Below, piece by piece: positions 31,150-36,718 of a stretch of DNA of 36,718 nt. This DNA is from CAZDDI01 sp964504195 (GTDB taxonomy: Bacteria; Chloroflexota; Anaerolineae; B4-G1; SLSP01), in contig CAZDDI010000045.1 of NCBI GenBank assembly GCA_964504195.1, forward strand, positions 1 through 36,718, written 5' to 3'. Made by a program: the position numbers and the translations under genes. The notes beneath the pieces were generated by a model. That model was not told the origin of the DNA. It saw only the letters and a list, made by a program, of their open reading frames with translations, and searched no databases. The stretch's first letter is position 1, and each line of letters begins with the position of its first letter.

Positions 31150-32640
31150 CTAACGAAACAACTGCCCAGCCCAGGTCTGGAGTTGCTGCGCGAGCGGCTG
31201 GAGGCGTAGCAGCATACCGGCCACGCCATCTGCGGTTGCCAAAAGCCCGGCAACATTTGTGATGCGAGAAAGGATGAGCCGGGCATTGGGTTGCGGTTTG
31301 CGCGCCTGCATTTCGGCGGCCTGCAAATCTGCTATGATGGCCTCGGCTTCGTCGGGATCAAGTCCGGCCTGCGGGATAGCCTGGCGCAATTCGGCGAGCA
31401 GCCGCAGGAACTCATCCACCGTGAGCGTTCCAGCCTGCGGTGCGCCGGTGCGTACATAGTTGTTATTTCCCACTACATTGTTATTGCCGGTCACAGTATT
31501 CTGGTCGCCGAAGTGCTGCTTGACCGAACCGCTGGGCTTATACACTGCGCCTTGCGAACCGCGCAAGTCTACCGCCTCGCCGCCACCCATGGCGACCGGG
31601 CCATCAAATTGACCGGAGAGCACCGGCCCGGTGACGTTGCCCGCGATGTTGGTCTGTGCGCCTACGATCTGTCCCCGTTGGTCGAAGGTAGTAGACTTAT
31701 TGCCCGTTACCACATCCCCACCAACACTACCCCCTACTTGCACCGCGCCCGCGCCCAACGCGGTAGCATGATCGCCTTGTGCAAGCGCGCCAGATCCGCT
31801 GACTTGCCCTTGCCACGCTCCCGGCTCCGGCTCGATCTCCACCGCTTCCGCCGCGAAGGGCAGGCCTTTAGGCTGCGTATCGCCGCCGGCGTAGTAGGCC
31901 AGCACGAAGTTATCGGCGTGCTCGAAGTGCAGTACGGGATGTTGGCGATTCTTGGTGCGCCCCGGCACGACCTGGCGCGTATGGAGCGCCAGATCTGCCA
32001 CGCGCACAAAGCCATCCTTCTTTGCTACCCCCACGCCCGCCAAAGCCTCAATCAGTGCGAGAGTAAAGGCACTGTAAGGCTTGCCAGCGTAAGAGAGTTC
32101 GTCCTCCCGCGACGAGGCGATGAGCACCCGTCCGCGCCCCTCCTGAAGTAGGGCCAACGCCTCCGGCGGCAGCGGTGACTTGCTCAGGGTCTCGATGCCG
32201 GGGGCTTTGGCTTCCCCCACACCGCCCGCGTGACAGCAATCCAACAGCACGAGCAATTTCTGCGCGGGGATGGCACGCAGTTTGGCCGCGAACTCCGTCC
32301 CTCTGATGGCTGTGGTCTTCAACTGGTTGACATCGTAGCCGTAGGGCATCAGGAAGTAGAGGTCATCTAACGCAGTGGCGACGGTGTAACCGTGACCGGA
32401 GAAGTAGACCACGACAGTGGATTCCGCATTCGCGCGTTGCGCCAGGGTATCGAGGGCCGTGAGCACCGCCGCGCGCGTGGCCGCCGGCCCGGTGAGACAT
32501 TGCACCTGCTCCGGCGGATAAGCGCAGCGTTCCGCGTCCGTGAGCATCGCCGCGAGGCCCTGGGCGTCGTTTATCGTGGTGGGTAAATCTGCGCCAACGC
32601 CGATGAGGAGAGCATGGCCGGATTTGAAGATGTCAGTCAT
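31150..32640 (-). CDS. Caspase-like (metacaspase) protease with Gly-rich repeats and helical tail
   Basis: A 496-residue protein. Residues 1-250 are a caspase-type peptidase C14 domain: HALLIGVG strand, NDAQGLAAML helix, catalytic His83 in YFSGHGY and Cys136 in LLDCCHAGG, and later RVLIASSREDELSY. A glycine-rich, beta-strand-like stretch (about 283-398) follows. Within it, GPVLSGQFDGPVAMGGGEAVD, RGSQGAVYKP and FGDQNTVTGNNNVVGNNNYV are repetitive and shared in part with the upstream protein. The last 90 residues are helical (LTVDEFLRLLAELRQAIPQAG, then NARLILSRITNVAGLL), like tails found on other prokaryotic caspase and NTPase conflict proteins. Such proteases are triggered to cleave partners during stress or infection. 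The ATG at 32640 has AAGGAG and overlaps the upstream stop by 8 bases. Confidence 0.8.
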   Translation of the reverse strand: MTDIFKSGHALLIGVGADLPTTINDAQGLAAMLTDAERCAYPPEQVQCLTGPAATRAAVLTALDTLAQRANAESTVVVYFSGHGYTVATALDDLYFLMPYGYDVNQLKTTAIRGTEFAAKLRAIPAQKLLVLLDCCHAGGVGEAKAPGIETLSKSPLPPEALALLQEGRGRVLIASSREDELSYAGKPYSAFTLALIEALAGVGVAKKDGFVRVADLALHTRQVVPGRTKNRQHPVLHFEHADNFVLAYYAGGDTQPKGLPFAAEAVEIEPEPGAWQGQVSGSGALAQGDHATALGAGAVQVGGSVGGDVVTGNKSTTFDQRGQIVGAQTNIAGNVTGPVLSGQFDGPVAMGGGEAVDLRGSQGAVYKPSGSVKQHFGDQNTVTGNNNVVGNNNYVRTGAPQAGTLTVDEFLRLLAELRQAIPQAGLDPDEAEAIIADLQAAEMQARKPQPNARLILSRITNVAGLLATADGVAGMLLRLQPLAQQLQTWAGQLFR

Positions 32641-33376
32641 TTTCGCTATCTCCTTGCGTGTTGAAGTCTTGCTCAATGTCTTGGGGTTTGTAAACCGGCC
32701 CCTGTGCTCCGCGTTGATCTACAGCTTCGCCGCCGCCGATTGTTGTCGCACTTTGGAATTGACCAGAAATCACTGGAGCATTAACAGGACCGTAGAACAC
32801 ATTCTGCACAACATACTTGTCGGAGCTACTATCGGAATCGCTCTCCGCGAAACTAACATCCTGTTGAGAAATTCGGCATTGCACACCATAGCTGGTCAAC
32901 TCATCAAAGAGTTTATTACCGAGGATCCACAGAATAGTATAGTCTGGATCTGTTTGATAGCCACGTTTTTTTATCTTGATATGAGTTCGATTTGCAAACG
33001 TAAAACCCTCAACCCAACCAATAGCTATGCAAGGACAAGCCTCAACACTTAAAGGGTAATATACAATATGAACGTTTTGCTTCGAGATTTGACCAAAACC
33101 CAAAGGATCATCTGCAGTCTGTCCCCAAGATTGAGGAGTTACACCTACCATCCAGTATTTGACTATCATAGTCCGTTTAATTGTGTCAGATTCTTTTCCC
33201 TTCTTTGCTTCAATATGTGGGTTAGTAAAACGGTCCGACACAATAACAGTATAGTCATACCCTTCGAATTCAACTATTCTGGACCATTCACCGTTACCAA
33301 TTTCCAAAATCGCTTCAATTTCATCAATTCCGGCAAATACATCGAACTGTTTGATGATAATCGTAGGTGCTCCCAT
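32633..33376 (-). CDS. Unknown protein sharing the caspase C-terminal module
   Basis: A 247-residue protein. The first 180 residues are a mixed alpha/beta domain I do not recognise (APTIIIKQFDVFAGIDEIEAI, YTVIVSDRFTNPHIEAKKG, DPDYTILWILGNKLFDELTSYG). The last 60 residues carry a piece matching the caspase-like protein downstream: NAPVISGQF, GGGEAVDQRG and QGPVYKP against TGPVLSGQF, GGGEAVDLRG and QGAVYKP. A shared docking or repeat module implies that the two proteins meet. Its stop overlaps the caspase start, so they are co-translated. The ATG at 33376 has AGAGGG upstream; the TTG at 33385 is less likely. Confidence 0.6.
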   Translation of the reverse strand: MGAPTIIIKQFDVFAGIDEIEAILEIGNGEWSRIVEFEGYDYTVIVSDRFTNPHIEAKKGKESDTIKRTMIVKYWMVGVTPQSWGQTADDPLGFGQISKQNVHIVYYPLSVEACPCIAIGWVEGFTFANRTHIKIKKRGYQTDPDYTILWILGNKLFDELTSYGVQCRISQQDVSFAESDSDSSSDKYVVQNVFYGPVNAPVISGQFQSATTIGGGEAVDQRGAQGPVYKPQDIEQDFNTQGDSEND

Positions 33377-33431
33377 AGAATTCAACCCTCTTCATTTTAC
33401 TTCGGTGTTCGATTGCATTTCTAAGATCGGT

Positions 33432-36400
33432 TCACTCCCCCCGCACATCCTCGACCTCAACTCCCTTGACTCGCCCCTGAATCTCCTTGAGCGCCATCTG
33501 CACAGAATGGTCATTCACCTCGCCCTTGAGCTCCAGATCCAACGCCAGCGTGATGCTCGATTCCGCGCTCAACCGGCTCAGATTCATCGCGGTCTTCATC
33601 ACGTTTGCCATCTCCATCGGCGTGATGACGCCCCGCAGGCGGATGATGCGCGTATCCGGTGGGGGCAGCTCCGGCTGGCCCACATACCCTGCCAGCGCGA
33701 CCGCCGCCACGCCAGGCCGCACCGGCGCATCCAGCGTCTCCGCGTAGCCGCAGCGTCCCTCGCGCAGGATGCGCCGCAGCAGATCGAGCACGCCCTGCTC
33801 GGTGACGCGCTCCGCGCCGTAGGTCTGCATCGCCTGCGCGTAGAGCTCTTCCACCGCCAGCCGCCCGCTCGCAGGCAATAGCCGCGCGAGTTCTTCGACG
33901 GTGAGCGGGAGCGGTGTGTCCTCGCCGATGAGCCAGCCGGTGAAGGCAACCTCTTCCGGCGTGAGGGCGGCCCCCGCGCCGCGTTGGACCGCGCCATCGG
34001 CGCTCGCGGCGTAGCCGAACAAGCCCGCGCGGACGCCCGCGCTCACGGCAGCGAAGAAGGTCGTCGCATCCACCCGGCCTTTGACGGTGGGCAGCCGCCG
34101 CGCGGTGTGGAAGACCTCATCCACCGATTGCCGCGCCTTGTGCAGGAGCATAGCGACCTCGTCGGGCGTGATGGGCGGGAAGAGCGCATCCACCTGGCCC
34201 GGACGCAGCAACACGCCACGCGGCCCCAGCTCCACCGCGCCCATTTCCGCCGCATCGAAGGGGCCAAAGTAGACCCGCTCGCGCTCGTAAGAGGCGGCCT
34301 GGAGCTTGTCGCGGGTGTCATCCACCAACACGCCGTAGCCGAAGACCCCTTGCTCCACCCCGGTGCGGATCATCGCCTGCAACACGGGCAGCCCGGCCAG
34401 GATGGGCGCTTCGACGCGCCGGGCGAACTTCTCCCAGAGCGCCTGCGTGGTGATGACGGTGGCGGTCTTGGGCCACAGCGCGGCCCACCGGTCTTCCAGC
34501 AGCGCGGGGTTGAATTGCTGGTGGATTTTGTACGCCTTGAGCAGCTCCTCTTCTGCCTGGGCGATGACAGGCTTGCTCGGCGGGATGTAGCCGAGTTCGA
34601 CCACCTCCCACGCGGGCCGCTGCGGGCCATCGGCGGGCGGCGCGGTGGGCAGGAGCACGGTGTTGTAGGCTTTGCGGACGTGATCCTTGGTGCTGTTCTC
34701 GCCGTCAGTCACGCGATCCCGCACCACGTCCTGCTGGGTGGCGGAGAAGCGCGCCATGAGGTCCGCATCGCCCGCCACATTGCGCGCCGCGAGCCAGTCC
34801 ATCGCTTTGTCTATCGCCGAGGCGACCGGCGCGCCCTCCGGCGCCATGAAGAGCACGCGATTGCGGTTCATCCGCAGGCGTTGCGCGTACTGCTCGGCGA
34901 TGGCGTGCAGTACGTCGGCGGTGCGCCCGCTCGCCTTGCCGCGCGTGAGCGTGAGGCGCGGCGGCAGGATGACCAGTTGCAGGGCGTCATCATCGGGGAC
35001 ATCGCCCGGCGCCTGCTGGAAGCCGTAGGTGGTCACATTGAACAGCCGCGCCGGGCCGAGCACCTCGGCCACCACGCGCTCCACCTGCGCCCGCGCCTGG
35101 TCGGTGGTGACGTTGGCGCGCTCGTCGGCCAGCACCTTGTTGGGATTCGGCTCGGTCTTGAAGAGCAGGCCGCCCTCCTCGTCGTAGTAGTAATAGAGGC
35201 GGGCGCGGCAATCGTCGAGGGCCTGGTTGAGATCGGAGAGGGGCAGCGCGGGACGAGCCACGGCCAGGCGGATTTCGGCCTGGGGCGTGGGTTTGCGCTG
35301 CTCGCCGCCGTGCGACGCTATGAAGACGCTGGTCGCCAGCCCCTCGTGGAGGCCGTAGCGGGCGTAGAGGCCGCCGCGCTCCCGGTCGAGCCGCTGCGCG
35401 ATGGCAAGCGCGCCCGCATCAGCGGCGGCTCCGCTGTCCGCAGCGGCAATGTCCGCGCCGATGACGGCTTCCCACGCGCTACCCGCCACGCGGATGGCTT
35501 CGGCGCGCACGTCGTCATCGGCCAGATCTACATCCGCCAGCTGGATCAGGGTTTCAGACCTGTCAGGTTTCGGAAAACCTGACAGGTCTTGGCGGTACAG
35601 ATGCGCCAACAGGTGCGCGAGGAAGCGCAGGGTGCCGCGTGTGAGTTGGAACTGGGGCCGGCTGCCCCAACGCTCGTAGAGCACCTGAATGATGCTCGGA
35701 TGGAAGGGGTACGCCTGGCGCAGCAGCGCCTCGTAGCCGCCCTCGCGTGTGGCGGGCGGCAGCAGATCGCGCCAGGGTTCGCTGCGATAAAACTGCGCAT
35801 AAGCCGCCGCCGTCTCCGCTGCTGCGGCCTCATCCACCTGCTCGAAGAGCCGCGCGCGGACGATGTCGTAGATTTCGGCGCTCTCGATGGGCGTGCGGGC
35901 GTCCTCCACCCGGCGGAAGATGTCCTCCAGCCGGGCCAGGGTGAGGTGGGCGTCCTCGGTGGAGAGCACCTGCAAATCCTCCATCTTGCTCATCGTGAGC
36001 GAGGCCACGAGGATGCTGTGTGGCACGGTGTCCACGGCCTCGGTCAGTTCGCGGGCAAAGGCGAGCGTTTGCGTCGCCAGGTTGGAATCGGTCACCTTGA
36101 CAGCGGCGGCCTTCTCTATGTAGTGCAAGAACTCGTCAATGAGGATGACGTTGGGGCCGGCGGCTTCCAGCAGCTCGCGCAGTTTGACCACGCCGGGCGC
36201 GGTGCGGCGCGCGTCGCTCTCGCGGATGAGGGCGAACAGATCGCGCCCGCCCAGGCGATACGCCAGCTCGCCCCAGAGCGTATTGAGTTGTAGGGGCGAT
36301 CCCGTTGGGTCGCCCAGCACCCGCCCACCCGCGTCCAGGTCGGCGCAGGGCAGCGCGGCAACGGCGGCTTTGGGGATGTCGGGGCGACCCTCGTGGTCGC

Positions 36401-36718
36401 CCTGGGCGGACACCAGGCCCGCCCCCACCAGGAATCCCGCCACACGCGGCGTGGCGAGCGCGGCCTCCGGCGCGGTGAGCAGGTGATAGAGCGCGAGTTC
36501 GGCGTGGGTCTTGCCGCCGCCGAAGTTGGTCTGGAGGTGGATGACACTGTTCGCCCCCGGCTGCCCGCGCAGCGTGTTGAGCACGTCGCGGATGAGGCTT
36601 TGCAGCGTGCGGGTGAGGTGCGTGCGCTCAAAGAACCGGCGCGGATCGCGGTATTCCTCCGGCCCTGTCAGTTTACATGCGATAATGTACCAGGGGTTTA
36701 CACCCATTATGTCCCAGA
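33432..36718 (-). CDS. DUF499-type AAA ATPase (N-terminus off the window)
   Basis: The visible frame covers about 1,090 residues and is open to the right edge (WDI precedes the first in-window Met), so the start lies outside. The Walker A motif is TNFGGGKTH near residue 65, followed by HAELALYHLL, and ILIDEFLHYIE (about 195) is the Walker B strand. This order, with GGGKTH and DEFLHY, is typical of DUF499 ATPases, which often sit in defence islands with DUF1156-type methylases. The C-terminal half is not recognised. Three palindromes are embedded in the frame (35556-35589, 36294-36315 and 36382-36402), each adding a short Gly/Pro/Asp-rich insert. It ends 55 bases before the next gene of the cluster. 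No methylase is in the window. Confidence 0.65.
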   Translation of the reverse strand, partial: WDIMGVNPWYIIACKLTGPEEYRDPRRFFERTHLTRTLQSLIRDVLNTLRGQPGANSVIHLQTNFGGGKTHAELALYHLLTAPEAALATPRVAGFLVGAGLVSAQGDHEGRPDIPKAAVAALPCADLDAGGRVLGDPTGSPLQLNTLWGELAYRLGGRDLFALIRESDARRTAPGVVKLRELLEAAGPNVILIDEFLHYIEKAAAVKVTDSNLATQTLAFARELTEAVDTVPHSILVASLTMSKMEDLQVLSTEDAHLTLARLEDIFRRVEDARTPIESAEIYDIVRARLFEQVDEAAAAETAAAYAQFYRSEPWRDLLPPATREGGYEALLRQAYPFHPSIIQVLYERWGSRPQFQLTRGTLRFLAHLLAHLYRQDLSGFPKPDRSETLIQLADVDLADDDVRAEAIRVAGSAWEAVIGADIAAADSGAAADAGALAIAQRLDRERGGLYARYGLHEGLATSVFIASHGGEQRKPTPQAEIRLAVARPALPLSDLNQALDDCRARLYYYYDEEGGLLFKTEPNPNKVLADERANVTTDQARAQVERVVAEVLGPARLFNVTTYGFQQAPGDVPDDDALQLVILPPRLTLTRGKASGRTADVLHAIAEQYAQRLRMNRNRVLFMAPEGAPVASAIDKAMDWLAARNVAGDADLMARFSATQQDVVRDRVTDGENSTKDHVRKAYNTVLLPTAPPADGPQRPAWEVVELGYIPPSKPVIAQAEEELLKAYKIHQQFNPALLEDRWAALWPKTATVITTQALWEKFARRVEAPILAGLPVLQAMIRTGVEQGVFGYGVLVDDTRDKLQAASYERERVYFGPFDAAEMGAVELGPRGVLLRPGQVDALFPPITPDEVAMLLHKARQSVDEVFHTARRLPTVKGRVDATTFFAAVSAGVRAGLFGYAASADGAVQRGAGAALTPEEVAFTGWLIGEDTPLPLTVEELARLLPASGRLAVEELYAQAMQTYGAERVTEQGVLDLLRRILREGRCGYAETLDAPVRPGVAAVALAGYVGQPELPPPDTRIIRLRGVITPMEMANVMKTAMNLSRLSAESSITLALDLELKGEVNDHSVQMALKEIQGRVKGVEVEDVRGE
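35556..35589. repeat. Coding-embedded 15-bp-stem palindrome
   Basis: AGACCTGTCAGGTTT (35556-35570) pairs perfectly with AAACCTGACAGGTCT (35575-35589) around a CGGA loop. Each arm is itself nearly palindromic (ACCTG/CAGGT). The insert keeps the frame of the DUF499-type gene and encodes a segment FPKPDRSE. Confidence 0.75.
36294..36315. repeat. Coding-embedded imperfect palindrome
   Basis: TGTAGGGGCGATCCC, then GT and TGGGTCGCCC, forms an imperfect stem in the reading frame of the DUF499-type gene and encodes a GDPTGSP insert. Confidence 0.45.
36382..36402. repeat. Coding-embedded palindrome with CTCGT loop
   Basis: GGGCGACC (36382-36389), loop CTCGT, GGTCGCCC (36395-36402). It encodes an AQGDHEGRPD insert and shares its loop with the palindrome in the recombinase gene (28655-28675). 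Confidence 0.6.

Noticed and set aside
33984..35582. A long open frame on the plus strand opposite the DUF499-type gene
   Set aside because: It is a GC-rich antisense shadow without a ribosome site or any recognisable motif, while the minus-strand frame has clear ATPase motifs.
1..36718. CRISPR array, rRNA or tRNA genes
   Set aside because: No regularly spaced repeat-spacer units and no recognisable rRNA or tRNA sequence were seen; the repeats present are short iteron-like or palindromic.

Overview
The window looks bacterial and comes from a GC-rich genome. Chloroflexota is my best guess. That rests on the repeated J-like/double-zinc-ribbon membrane proteins, the metacaspase with a helical tail, and the short palindromes embedded in reading frames. 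No rRNA or other marker gene fixes the taxon. The long minus-strand block in the middle (about 11.6-28.2 kb) is visibly less GC-rich than both flanks, which fits a separate origin.

Region A (1-6.8 kb, plus strand) is a plasmid-like or integrative-element backbone. In order it holds the C-terminal end of an FtsK-type translocase, an eight-copy GTGGTTTAGG array, an actin-like ParM-type ATPase, a ParR-like small partner, iteron-like repeats, a replication initiator ending in a DnaA-N-like domain, a coiled-coil protein, a replication-relaxation family protein and an unknown protein. A 519-bp element with 14-bp inverted ends and a 6-bp flanking duplication follows.

Region B (7.4-28.2 kb, minus strand) is one long co-directional run and the most unusual part. 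Read in its own direction it starts with a broken J-like gene. Then come an Hsp70/DnaK-type ATPase without the helical lid, an SPFH protein with a C-terminal RWD/UBC-like domain, and a series of nine intact genes, plus one frameshifted gene, that carry an N-terminal J-like domain and an eight-cysteine double zinc ribbon with exactly conserved spacing. Their C-terminal halves differ: membrane segments, a TolB-like propeller, or a PQQ-like propeller. Most J-like domains have HHDP where a J-domain has HPD. Two further proteins belong to the set: a zinc ribbon/TPR membrane protein, and a double zinc ribbon protein carrying the four CxxCxGxG repeats of DnaJ without a J-domain. At the far end lie a HerA/FtsK-like ATPase, a small acidic protein and a RecB-like PD-(D/E)XK nuclease. 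I infer a membrane-attached chaperone-like surveillance or assembly system in which several sensor-like paralogs share one signalling front end; this is a hypothesis.

Region C (28.3-36.7 kb) begins with a complete tyrosine recombinase, followed by a 150-bp MITE-like element with an 8-bp target duplication and a DEDDh exonuclease on the plus strand. A minus-strand cluster then reads from the right edge: a DUF499-type ATPase (running off the window), a protein of unknown function, a caspase-like protease sharing a C-terminal module with that protein, and a gene interrupted by one stop codon. This cluster looks like an accessory or defence locus.
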